DNA of 24,724 nt from Candidatus Bathyarchaeota archaeon (GTDB lineage Archaea; Thermoproteota; Bathyarchaeia; Bathyarchaeales; UBA233): NCBI GenBank assembly GCA_004376975.1, contig SOJA01000119.1:1-24724 (forward strand), written 5' to 3'. Shown here piece after piece: positions 16,571 to 24,724 of this stretch. The notes beneath the pieces are model-generated. The model was not told where the DNA came from. It worked only from the letters and a program-made list of their open reading frames with translations, and did no database searches. The translations under genes and the position numbers were made by a program. Numbering within the stretch: the stretch's first letter is position 1; every line of letters starts with the position of its first letter.

Positions 16571-18249
16571 AAGATGGAAGGCGCCTTATACTCGCCAAAC
16601 ACCTCGCGTAAGGTGTCGCATATCTCGCCAAGAGTTACGTACTCTTTTACAGCTTGAAGTATTAAAGGCATGAGATTTACGTCTTCATGTTCGGCGGCTT
16701 CACGCAGCTTGTTTAAGACTTCATCCAGTTTGGCTTGATCTCTTTGCCTTTTCACCTGTTTTAGACGTCCAACAAGCTTTTTCTCGATCTCCGGGTCTAT
16801 CCGCAGAATTTTTATCGGAACCTTCTCTTCGGTTAGGAATTCGTTAACACCCACAATAACCTTTTTTTTGGCTTCAACCTCTTTTTGGAACCTGTAGGCG
16901 CTCTCCACAATCTCGCGTTGCATGAAACCCTTTTCAATGGCGGCAACAGCTCCTCCCATGGCGTCGATTTGTTCGATGTATTTTGTTGCTCTATCTTCAA
17001 TCTGGTTTGTTAAGTACTCCATGTAATATGAGCCTGCAAGGGGGTCAACAGTGTTAGCTACCCCACTTTCATACGCAATTACCTGTTGGGTTCTGAGGGC
17101 TACAATCACTGCTTGCTCACTTGGCAAGGCATATGCTTCGTCAAACGAGTTCGTATGCAACGACTGGGTTCCTCCCAGAACAGCTGCTAAAGCCTGGAGG
17201 GTTACGCGAATAATGTTGTTGTGAGGTTGTTGGGCAGTTAGCGAAACACCTGAGGTTTGGGTGTGGAAGCGCAGTCTCCATGAGGCAGGATTCTTGGCTC
17301 CGAATCGTTCCCTCATAGTTTTAGCCCATAATCTCCTTGCAGCCCTCAACTTGGCGATTTCCTCGAAGAAGTTGTTGGAAGCCGCGAAGAAAAAGGATAA
17401 CCTGCCTGCAAACTTATCTAAATCTAAGCCTCGATCGATAGCTGCTTGTACGTAGGCAATTGCATTTGCAAACGTGAAGGCGATTTCTTGTGAAGCAGTG
17501 GAACCAGCCTCGCGGATGTGGTAGCCACTTATGCTGATGGTGTTCCATCTCGGCATGTGCTGAGAGCAATACTCGAAAATATCAGTAACCAAACGCATTG
17601 ACGATTTTGGCGGGAAAATGTACATGCCTCTTGCGATATACTCCTTCAAAACATCGTTCTGGACTGTCCCGCCTAGCTTAGACTGTTCAAGGCCCTGTTT
17701 TTGTCCAACTGCGATATACATAGCAAGCAGAATCGTTGCGGGCGCATTGATGGTCATAGAAGTGGTGATTTTGTCGAGGGAAATTCCGTCAAAAACGATT
17801 TCAATGTCACGTAAGGTGCTTACACTTACTCCCGCCTTGCCAACTTCCCCACGGGACATTGGATGGTCGCAGTCATAGCCGATCTGGGTTGGGAAGTCGA
17901 AGGCCACACTTAAGCCCTTTTGACCTTGCTCTAATAGATACTTAAAGCGTTGGTTAGTTTGTTCTGCTGTGCCGAAGCCTGCATACTGCCTCATAGTCCA
18001 GAATCTCGCTCGATACATGGTTGGATAAACGCCGCGGGTTAGCGGATATTCACCCGGGAAACCAAGGTCTCGCAAATAGTCAAAATCTTCAATATCAAAC
18101 GGAGTACAAACCAGACCAACCGGAATACCAGAAGTTGTGAAGAATTTGCCCCTCTCCGGAAGTCTTTCAAGGCTTTTCGGCACGATTTCTTTTTCCCATT
18201 TTTCTTTCTGTTGTCGAATCTCCTCCAGCTTTCGTTTGTCAAACAACAT
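16567..18249 (-). CDS. mcmA: methylmalonyl-CoA mutase, large (catalytic) subunit
   Basis: Adenosylcobalamin-dependent interconversion of succinyl-CoA and (R)-methylmalonyl-CoA. The 560-residue protein is the TIM-barrel subunit only. Signatures include [30 protein letters not shown] at the substrate tunnel (Tyr of RQYAGF), [23 protein letters not shown] with the catalytic His, and [21 protein letters not shown]. The C-terminal B12-binding domain (DxHxxG) is absent, as in archaeal two-subunit mutases; the small subunit is not in this window. ATG 18249 is preferred over GTG 18258 because AGGTG lies six bases upstream. The gene is convergent with the carboxylase cluster. Confidence 0.95.
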   Translation of the reverse strand: MLFDKRKLEEIRQQKEKWEKEIVPKSLERLPERGKFFTTSGIPVGLVCTPFDIEDFDYLRDLGFPGEYPLTRGVYPTMYRARFWTMRQYAGFGTAEQTNQRFKYLLEQGQKGLSVAFDFPTQIGYDCDHPMSRGEVGKAGVSVSTLRDIEIVFDGISLDKITTSMTINAPATILLAMYIAVGQKQGLEQSKLGGTVQNDVLKEYIARGMYIFPPKSSMRLVTDIFEYCSQHMPRWNTISISGYHIREAGSTASQEIAFTFANAIAYVQAAIDRGLDLDKFAGRLSFFFAASNNFFEEIAKLRAARRLWAKTMRERFGAKNPASWRLRFHTQTSGVSLTAQQPHNNIIRVTLQALAAVLGGTQSLHTNSFDEAYALPSEQAVIVALRTQQVIAYESGVANTVDPLAGSYYMEYLTNQIEDRATKYIEQIDAMGGAVAAIEKGFMQREIVESAYRFQKEVEAKKKVIVGVNEFLTEEKVPIKILRIDPEIEKKLVGRLKQVKRQRDQAKLDEVLNKLREAAEHEDVNLMPLILQAVKEYVTLGEICDTLREVFGEYKAPSIF

Positions 18250-18282
18250 TGAGAACACCTAAAAACTACACTGCCTGTGAAG

Positions 18283-18290
18283 CATAAAAG
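18283..18290 (-). promoter_or_regulatory. TATA box for the mutase gene
   Basis: The minus strand reads AATTCTTTTATGCTTC. CTTTTATG is about 25 nt before a start near 18260, leaving a leader of about 11 nt that begins around AGGTG. Confidence 0.45.
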
Positions 18291-18387
18291 AATTGCCAAC
18301 AAAACATTTGAATCTGTCCTAGGAAACGTGGCAAACTCTTTACATCTCTTGTAGTTGACGGTCTATTATGATGAGCGATTTCAGCAG

Positions 18388-18397
18388 TTTTATATGC
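18388..18397 (+). promoter_or_regulatory. TATA box for the MFS transporter gene
   Basis: CAGCAGTTTTATATGCAC contains TTTTATATG, a close match to the archaeal TATA consensus. The start would be near 18418, with a roughly 30-nt leader that includes GGAAGAGG. Confidence 0.55.
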
Positions 18398-18447
18398 ACA
18401 AGGTGCTATTTTGATGAGCTTAATAAGTAATCGGAAGAGGCTCCGGG

Positions 18448-19641
18448 TTGACTTTAACCGGACGTCGTGAAATCTTAAAGCTGGGCTTCCCTTTCGAAGT
18501 GTTAAACAGAGACTTAAAACTTATTTTTGCCTCAAACTTGGCAGGCTCTTTTGGCGATGGCCTTTACGCTTACCTTCTACCGTATTATATGACTGAAACG
18601 CTTAAGGCTAATTCGATACAAGTTGGAATACTTTATGCAGTAATGGGCTTGGTTGCAGCTTCTACGCTGTTTGTGGCTGGGAGGCTTGCGGATAGGTATG
18701 ACCGAAAAAAGATTATGATTGCAGGATGGATTGCATGGTTGCCCGCACCGATCATTTTCTCTTTTGCCGAAAATTGGCTTCAAATGCTACCTGGGATGGT
18801 TTTGTGGGGTTTTTGGCTTGGCGGACCAACAGGTACAGCCTACATCGTAACATCCGCCGATAAAAGCAAGTTAACTCTGACTTTCACAGCACTTTCAGCT
18901 GCATGGTCCTTCGGTTACATTTTCTCTCCAGCCTTAGGCGGTTATCTAGCTGAAACAATAGGCATGCGAACAGTTTTCTATTCAGCTTTCATCCTCTACG
19001 CTTCAGCTGGTTTAATCCTCATCTTCATTAGCAGTCAACATGCAAAAGGCCATGCACAACGTCCATCAGAAGAACGCTATTCCTTTTTTAAGCTCTTAAG
19101 AACGAGAAAACTGCTGGTCCTATCGATTTTCTTCGCCTTAACAATGTTTATTTTGATGCTATTTCGACCTTTCGTTCCCCAGTTTCTCGCGGATATGTAC
19201 GATTATAGTGACTTTGAGATAGGCATCTTAGGCTCGGTTTCCTTTTTCGGCTCAGCAGTTTTAGGAATTCTCTTGGGTAAACTTGGAGATAAATGGAGAA
19301 AAAAGCATGCTCTTGCAGCGTCTATGGTTCTTTGCTGTTTTTCACTTGTGCTCCTTACAATGTCTGGCAACTTCCCAATTCTAATAATAACATTTTTTAT
19401 TGCTGGAGGCTCCTACGTAACTTGGTCTCTAATGGGCGCTATTGTCGGTCCCCTAGCTCCAGAATCTGTTAGGGCTCGTTGGATTTCTATCCCTCAAACA
19501 GTAGGTATGTTCAGCGCGTTCATAGCCCCTTACATTGGCGGTGTCCTCTATGAAGCTTCACCATACTACCCTTTCCTTGTCGCGATTGCGGCAACACCAT
19601 TTCTCGCCTTGCTGGCGTCCACAAAATTATCTGAGGAATAA
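18448..19641 (+). CDS. major facilitator superfamily transporter
   Basis: A 397-residue membrane protein with about 12 hydrophobic segments in two halves, separated by a basic cytoplasmic loop (about 195-220, QHAKGHAQRPSEERYS). Motif A of the family is present after TM2 (GRLADRYDRKK) and a degenerate copy after TM8 (GKLGDKWRKKH). The first hydrophobic segment begins after a charged N-terminus near residue 26. The substrate cannot be read from the sequence; the pattern resembles drug-efflux-like MFS proteins. The start is TTG 18448, preceded by GGAAGAGG. It may export or import an acid related to the neighbouring carboxylate metabolism, but nothing in the sequence shows this. Confidence 0.88.
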   Translation: MTLTGRREILKLGFPFEVLNRDLKLIFASNLAGSFGDGLYAYLLPYYMTETLKANSIQVGILYAVMGLVAASTLFVAGRLADRYDRKKIMIAGWIAWLPAPIIFSFAENWLQMLPGMVLWGFWLGGPTGTAYIVTSADKSKLTLTFTALSAAWSFGYIFSPALGGYLAETIGMRTVFYSAFILYASAGLILIFISSQHAKGHAQRPSEERYSFFKLLRTRKLLVLSIFFALTMFILMLFRPFVPQFLADMYDYSDFEIGILGSVSFFGSAVLGILLGKLGDKWRKKHALAASMVLCCFSLVLLTMSGNFPILIITFFIAGGSYVTWSLMGAIVGPLAPESVRARWISIPQTVGMFSAFIAPYIGGVLYEASPYYPFLVAIAATPFLALLASTKLSEE

Positions 19642-19663
19642 TGTCTCATGAGGGTTTGCGGAA

Positions 19664-19674
19664 CTTTTATTTAA
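19664..19674 (+). promoter_or_regulatory. TATA box for the HtrA-like protease gene
   Basis: GGAACTTTTATTTAACTAG lies 37-47 nt before the GTG start. Transcription would begin near 19694, just before AAGGTGA (19699-19705), the ribosome binding site. Confidence 0.5.
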
Positions 19675-19710
19675 CTAGATGCTTGATTTTCGTTTACAAG
19701 GTGAAAAAAT

Positions 19711-20856
19711 GTGGGTGAGCTTGAAGAACGTTACATAAAATTTTCCTCAGCCTTTCTCATACTGATTTTTGTAGCTGGATTAATGGTTGGGGGAATAGCA
19801 AGCTGTTTCATAACTTTCCGGGAAATCAACAGCTTAAACAATGAAGTTTCAAACCTTAGAAGCCAAGTATCCAAGCTGTGGGGGATTAGACCAGAGGTCA
19901 TTAATCAAAGTATTACAATCTACCAAAATAGCACTGCTCTGGCTGAACTTTATGAGAGAGTGGAAAACTCTGTTGTTTTAATAGTGGGAACGACAAGTGA
20001 AGGAACTGTTCAAGGCTCCGGTTTCGTTTATAACTTTTCAGGAACGATGGTTGTGATAACGAATTATCATGTTATTCATGGAACAACAAGCTTAAGCGTA
20101 ACATTTTCAAATGGAAACGGATATGCAGCCGCAGTAAATGGAACAGATCCATACGCGGATTTAGCTGTGCTGCTTGTTGACGCTCCTGAAGATGAATTCA
20201 CACCGCTTGAGGTTGTTAGTTCTTCAACGTTAAGAGTAGGTGATCCTGTGATTGCCATAGGAAACCCGTATGGCCTGGTTGGTTCAATGACGACTGGTGT
20301 GGTAAGTGCGCTTGGAAGAACAATCACTGAGGAATACACGGGAGGTTTTGGGATAGCCAACATCATACAAACAAGTACACCTATAAATCCTGGAAACTCT
20401 GGCGGCCCATTATTGAATTTTGACGGCAAGGTTGTGGGAATAACAACAGCCATAGTTGCTGATTCTCAAGGCTTAGGTTTTGCCATTCCATCCAGCACAT
20501 TACTTAACGAAGTGTTTTCTCTAGTAACATACGGCACTTACGAAGGTCACTCATACTTGGGCTTGAAAGGGATAGACATGGATTATGAAACGGCTCAAGA
20601 GATGGGCGTAACCGTTACTTATGGTTGGAGAGTTGTTGAAGTTATGCCCGGTGAACCCTCTGCCACTGCAGGTGTAAGAGTCAACGACATTATAGTTGGA
20701 ATCAACGGGACCTCTATTAGAAATGGAGATGACATGGCAAGCTATCTTGAGGAACACACGTTGCCCGGACAGACCGTAATTTTGAATGTAAGACGGGAGA
20801 GCCAAACACGAGATATACCCGTAACTTTGGGAAGCCGACCTTCACCACCTGTCTAG
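19711..20856 (+). CDS. membrane-anchored trypsin-like serine protease with PDZ domain (HtrA/DegP-like)
   Basis: A 381-residue protein for protein quality control outside the membrane. Residues 13-35 form one transmembrane segment without a clear cleavage site, so it is a signal anchor. A short coiled coil (about 38-57, INSLNNEVSNLRSQVSKL) follows. The protease domain spans about 75-270 with a complete triad: His120 (TNYHVIHG), Asp150 (DPYADLAVL) and Ser230 (NPGNSGGPL). One PDZ domain covers about 283-375 (MPGEPSATAGVRVNDIIVGING). The start is GTG at 19711, six bases after AAGGTGA. It appears to be a single-gene unit with its own promoter. Confidence 0.95.
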   Translation: MGELEERYIKFSSAFLILIFVAGLMVGGIASCFITFREINSLNNEVSNLRSQVSKLWGIRPEVINQSITIYQNSTALAELYERVENSVVLIVGTTSEGTVQGSGFVYNFSGTMVVITNYHVIHGTTSLSVTFSNGNGYAAAVNGTDPYADLAVLLVDAPEDEFTPLEVVSSSTLRVGDPVIAIGNPYGLVGSMTTGVVSALGRTITEEYTGGFGIANIIQTSTPINPGNSGGPLLNFDGKVVGITTAIVADSQGLGFAIPSSTLLNEVFSLVTYGTYEGHSYLGLKGIDMDYETAQEMGVTVTYGWRVVEVMPGEPSATAGVRVNDIIVGINGTSIRNGDDMASYLEEHTLPGQTVILNVRRESQTRDIPVTLGSRPSPPV

Positions 20857-20959
20857 ACTCCTCAATCTCTGGTGGAGATACGTAACAATTAGCGGTTCAA
20901 GCATTCTTCCGTTCAGCAGTCCATGTAGCTGTTATAAACTAGCATTTTGCCTGAAGTTT

Positions 20960-21037
20960 TGGTGGGGCTGCCCGGATTTGAACCGGGGTCTAGAGAGCCC
21001 AAGTCTCCAAGCCTAGACCAAGCTAGCCGACAGCCCC
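20960..21037 (-). tRNA. tRNA-Pro(TGG), CCA encoded
   Basis: GGGGCTG (21031-21037) pairs with CAGCCCC (20964-20970); discriminator A at 20963; CCA at 20960-20962. The anticodon stem GGAGA/TCTCT encloses loop C-T-TGG-G-C, giving anticodon TGG. The T arm is CCCGG-TTCAAAT-CCGGG. The length without CCA is 75 nt, with no intron. A TATA-like CTTTATTT lies about 30-37 nt upstream (21067-21074). Confidence 0.95.
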
Positions 21038-21066
21038 TTGTCTTAATTGTCATTTTCCGAAGCTCG

Positions 21067-21074
21067 AAATAAAG
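21067..21074 (-). promoter_or_regulatory. TATA box for tRNA-Pro
   Basis: The minus strand reads AACCTTTATTTCGAG, 30-37 nt upstream of the mature 5' end. Confidence 0.4.
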
Positions 21075-21086
21075 GTTGTTCCCTAA

Positions 21087-21096
21087 CCTTTTAAAC
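21087..21096 (+). promoter_or_regulatory. TATA box for the HTH/ATP-cone/NrdD-like gene
   Basis: CCTAACCTTTTAAACTC has CCTTTTAAAC, which would start transcription near 21117. The leader is about 15 nt to TTG 21132 or 42 nt to GTG 21159. Confidence 0.45.
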
Positions 21097-21131
21097 TCTT
21101 GTTGTAGTACCTTTTCTTCAGGGTTGCAGAT

Positions 21132-23333
21132 TTGTGTCCTTTGCAGCGATTTCGTGGAGTGAAAGTGTTGAAGGCTATTTCTTCACCTATCAGGCTGAAT
21201 ATTTTGAACTTGCTTTTTGATAAGGGGTCTCTTTCATACACTGAGTTGATGAGTGTTTTGAAGATGAATCCGAGCCGGGATGCTGGTAGGTTTGCGTATC
21301 ATCTCAAGTTTTTGCTTAAGACAGATTTGATTGAAGCAGATGTTGAAGCTAGAAAATATCGTTTGACTGAAATGGGTAAAATGGTGATTAATGTTGCTGA
21401 AGAAATTGAAAGGAAATCTGTTAGGCGGAAAAGGATTCTTGTGCGTACCTCTCGTTTTGCGTTGGAAGATTTTGATGCAAACAAGATTGTTGACTCCATC
21501 ATAAAAGAAGCAGGTATGCCTGTGGATTTGGCTCAGAAAGTGGCTAAAGAAGCGGAGAAACGACTAGTCAAGTCAAAAACCAAGTATCTAACAGCCCCTC
21601 TTGTAAGGGAAGTTGTAAACGCAATTTTAGTTGAGAAAGGGTTAGAGGAATACCGCCATAAACTTACACGTTTAGGTCTTCCAGTTCATGATGCTGTATC
21701 TCTTGTGGAGGGTAAAAATAGAGGTTTTAGAGTTTCATCTTCTATACATGATGAAGCTGGAAAAGCCGTTGTCAAAGAGTATACGCTTTTAAACATACTT
21801 CCGAGAGATATTGCGGACGCGCATCTTTCAGGCTCGCTGCATATTAATGGCTTAGGCAGCTGGATTTTAAAGCCAAGCGAAATAATGCACGATCCAAGAT
21901 TTTTCTTCCAAAACGGGTTAAATCTAGAAAAAATAAGTGTTTTTCAACCTTTCTGTCCACCGCCAAAAAGCTTTGAATCCGCCTTATCTATAATCTTTGA
22001 CGTTTTCTTGCATTCCACCAGAGAAATTGGCGAAACACAAACTTTTGAATACTTCAACATTTTTCTCTCACCCTTCATAAAGGACATGAAACCTCTGGAA
22101 GTCAAGGAAACTTTACACTTGTTTGTACGCAGCATAAGCCAACATACAAAGGCATGCTTAGGTTTAGAGCTTGTAACCCCCGACTTTATAGCTGAGAACA
22201 AAGCAATCGGACCTTTCGGAAAACCAGTAGGTAGCTACGGAGATTTCAGAGAAGAAAGCCAACTCTTGACATCGCTTCTCCTCCGAATATTTGCTGAAGA
22301 AAGTGCACATAAGCCATTGTTTGAGCCAAAAATCATTGTAAAGGTGCGACCGGAAATATTCAGTGATGAAAAAGCGAGAGAACTTCTTCTGGACGCACAT
22401 AATCTTGCGTTAGAAAAAGGTGTTCCCTACTTTGCTAATCTCTCAGGAAAGAACCGGAAACACAGTGTCTTTTCAGCTTCTGGCTACAGGCTTAGGGCAG
22501 ACTTGAAAGGAGATTGGGAAATTGACACCTTACGAACAGGCAACATTGGATGTGTAACAATCAACCTACCACGAATTGCATATGAATGTGAAAAGGGCAA
22601 AACAGACTTTTTTGAAACTCTAGGGGAAAGACTTGAAATGGCAGCCCGTGCACTGGAAATCAAGCATAAGATGCTCAAGCAACATGGCAAAAACCTCATT
22701 CCATTTATGACGCAAAGCGTCAACGGAGATCGATACTTCAGGCTTGAATGTTCATCTCGCCTAATAACCTTTGCAGGATTAGAAGAGGCTGCAGAGGCGT
22801 TTTGCGGAAAGAAGTCCTGTGAAGAAGAGCCCTTGAAGTTCGCTGAAAAGCTGGCTAGATACACCTTGGATTTCACGCGTAAAGCTGGAAAGAGACGTAG
22901 AAAACGTTTGTTGCCAGCCGTTCTACCTAGCTTTCAAGCCTCTAGAAGACTGGTAGAGTTGGATATTGAAAGGTACGGCATTGCAAAGGTTCGATTTTCA
23001 GGAACAAGAGAAAAACCTTTCTACTCAACTGTCAGCAGACTCGGTCTTCATGATGGGGAAAGCCACTTGGAACCTTTGAAATTTGAAAGAAAACTAGATA
23101 GACTGTATGCTGGCGGAAACCTAACAATAGTAGAACTTGGAGAAGGCGAGCACAACCCAGATGAACTGATGTCTCGGACCAGGCGGTTTGTTGAAAAATA
23201 CGGCGTAGACTTCTTTAGGTACAACCGCAATTTAACCTACTGTACAAACTGCAGAAAAAGCTGGTTCGGTTTGCTACATAAATGTCCTTCATGCGGGGTA
23301 ACAAGTGCTCTAAAATCTTTAAGCAGATTCTAA
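21132..23333 (+). CDS. winged-helix + ATP-cone + NrdD-like protein lacking the glycyl-radical segment
   Basis: A 733-residue fusion. Residues 12-90 form an ArsR-like winged helix (AISSPIRLNILNLL, then a recognition-helix region near RFAYHLKFLLK). Residues 101-195 are an ATP-cone (ILVRTSRFALEDFDANKIVDSI), the nucleotide-sensing module of ribonucleotide reductases and NrdR. Residues 215-733 align by motif with class III reductase NrdD: HLSGSLHINGLG for HxxGDIHIHDLD, TFEYFNIFLSP, RTGNIGCVTINLPRIAY, LYAGGNLTIVELGE, and a Cys4 zinc site (C704, C707, C718, C721). Three catalytic features look lost. The active-site Cys loop (MGCR in NrdD) reads SGYR at 450-453. The HIHDLD acidic pair is altered. The chain stops at SRF, just where NrdD has RVTGY with the radical glycine. 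It is probably a nucleotide-responsive regulator derived from NrdD. TTG 21132 follows GGGTTG; GTG 21159 is an alternative start. Confidence 0.88.
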   Translation: MCPLQRFRGVKVLKAISSPIRLNILNLLFDKGSLSYTELMSVLKMNPSRDAGRFAYHLKFLLKTDLIEADVEARKYRLTEMGKMVINVAEEIERKSVRRKRILVRTSRFALEDFDANKIVDSIIKEAGMPVDLAQKVAKEAEKRLVKSKTKYLTAPLVREVVNAILVEKGLEEYRHKLTRLGLPVHDAVSLVEGKNRGFRVSSSIHDEAGKAVVKEYTLLNILPRDIADAHLSGSLHINGLGSWILKPSEIMHDPRFFFQNGLNLEKISVFQPFCPPPKSFESALSIIFDVFLHSTREIGETQTFEYFNIFLSPFIKDMKPLEVKETLHLFVRSISQHTKACLGLELVTPDFIAENKAIGPFGKPVGSYGDFREESQLLTSLLLRIFAEESAHKPLFEPKIIVKVRPEIFSDEKARELLLDAHNLALEKGVPYFANLSGKNRKHSVFSASGYRLRADLKGDWEIDTLRTGNIGCVTINLPRIAYECEKGKTDFFETLGERLEMAARALEIKHKMLKQHGKNLIPFMTQSVNGDRYFRLECSSRLITFAGLEEAAEAFCGKKSCEEEPLKFAEKLARYTLDFTRKAGKRRRKRLLPAVLPSFQASRRLVELDIERYGIAKVRFSGTREKPFYSTVSRLGLHDGESHLEPLKFERKLDRLYAGGNLTIVELGEGEHNPDELMSRTRRFVEKYGVDFFRYNRNLTYCTNCRKSWFGLLHKCPSCGVTSALKSLSRF

Positions 23334-23371
23334 TAAACCATTGCTTTTGTTGATTTTTCATCAAGAAACGG

Positions 23372-24388
<1,017 letters not shown>

Positions 24389-24495
24389 CTACTTTCGCTT
24401 TCTTAACAGCATCATATTATTGCAAGTGCAGACAAATTGAAAGTCTATCTCTATGAACGCGCACGTTAAGTCATCGCATGTATGCAAAAAACGCG

Positions 24496-24507
24496 CATTT
24501 ATTAATA
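24496..24507 (+). promoter_or_regulatory. TATA box for the glycosyltransferase gene
   Basis: CGCGCATTTATTAATAG contains CATTTATTAATA. A start near 24525 falls next to GAAGGAG (24525-24531). AACGCGCA directly before the box also occurs at 24456-24463. Confidence 0.45.
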
Positions 24508-24538
24508 GTTGTCAACATTTATCTGAAGGAGAAAAGTA

Positions 24539-24559
24539 ATGAAGCTAGGCGATATTTAA
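24539..24559 (+). other. six-codon upstream reading frame with a strong ribosome binding site
   Basis: ATG AAG CTA GGC GAT ATT TAA follows GAAGGAG with a seven-base spacer, the best ribosome binding site in this region. It ends two bases before the GTG of the glycosyltransferase frame and is in a different frame. It may couple or control translation of that gene, or reflect a small indel in the sequence. Confidence 0.4.
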
Positions 24560-24561
24560 AA

Positions 24562-24724
24562 GTGTCACAGAAATCTTCTGTTATTACCCATAGACTCAAG
24601 GCGGTCGCTTACTTAAGCACTTATCCGCCGCGAGAGTGCGGTATTGCGACGTTCACAAAGGATTTAGTTAATGGTATTGATGCACTTCACGAGTTTAAAT
24701 CGCAAACAGTTATCGCAATAAATG
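24562..24724 (+). CDS. glycosyltransferase family 4 N-terminus, cut by the window end
   Basis: Fifty-four codons are visible. The segment AVAYLSTYPPRECGIATFTKDL is the glycine-containing N-terminal loop of GT-B (family 4) glycosyltransferases that bind the acceptor and nucleotide sugar. GTG 24562 is the first in-frame start and places about 13 residues before the first strand; it has no ribosome binding site of its own, but a well-placed one serves the short frame just upstream. The substrate and the rest of the protein are outside the window. Confidence 0.8.
   Translation, partial: MSQKSSVITHRLKAVAYLSTYPPRECGIATFTKDLVNGIDALHEFKSQTVIAIN

Noticed and set aside
18365..18425. ATGATGAGC and TTGATGAGC resembling C and C' boxes of a C/D guide RNA
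   Set aside because: No CTGA D or D' box lies at suitable positions, and the stretch contains the MFS promoter.

Overview
The window comes from an archaeon. Supporting signs are an H/ACA-type pseudouridine synthase gene (cbf5) next to rpl14e, TATA-box promoters with short leaders, frequent GTG and TTG starts, a tRNA and a protein gene that both carry splicing-endonuclease type introns, and short archaeal forms of PurA and methylmalonyl-CoA mutase. The cbf5 intron and the gene content fit an anaerobic TACK-group archaeon, for example a Bathyarchaeia relative. That placement is inference; the window holds no rRNA.

Layout. Positions 1-261 show no recognisable gene. 262-2389 (minus) is an information-processing group: rpl14e, cbf5 with a 28-nt intron, an RsmC-like methyltransferase and an intron-containing tRNA-Ser(GGA). 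2722-5687 (plus) holds a 3-methyladenine DNA glycosylase, an MJ0936-like phosphoesterase, a 45-residue Cys4 protein, a small possibly Sm-like protein and purA. 5915-9193 (minus) encodes a two-subunit fumarate reductase of the thiol-linked TfrA/TfrB kind. 9358-16570 (plus) encodes a biotin carboxylase, two biotin carriers, methylmalonyl-CoA epimerase, biotin ligase, a propionyl/methylmalonyl-CoA carboxyltransferase and a pyruvate carboxyltransferase. The methylmalonyl-CoA mutase large subunit follows on the minus strand. 18448-20856 (plus) has an MFS transporter and a membrane-anchored HtrA-like protease. After tRNA-Pro(TGG) (minus) comes a 733-residue protein with a winged helix, an ATP-cone and an NrdD-like body that lacks the glycyl-radical segment. 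pyrB (minus) and the start of a glycosyltransferase gene (plus) close the window.

How the genes work together. The block from about 5.9 to 18.2 kb reads as one metabolic module joining C3 and C4 acids: oxaloacetate made from pyruvate, fumarate/succinate interconversion, succinyl-CoA/methylmalonyl-CoA isomerisation, and carboxyl transfer between methylmalonyl-CoA/propionyl-CoA and pyruvate on biotin. The order 12S-like, 5S-like, 1.3S-like subunit matches the parts of the propionibacterial transcarboxylase. The separate biotin carboxylase would instead allow ATP-dependent pyruvate and propionyl-CoA carboxylases, so the direction of flux is open.

Most notable items: the cbf5 intron that splits the catalytic Asp codon within a textbook bulge-helix-bulge; the NrdD-like protein, apparently a catalytically dead nucleotide-binding regulator; the clustered transcarboxylase/methylmalonyl-CoA/fumarate reductase module; a matching C-terminal tail on the biotin carboxylase and the pyruvate carboxyltransferase; and biotin carriers preceded by four tandem beta-hairpin-like repeats.
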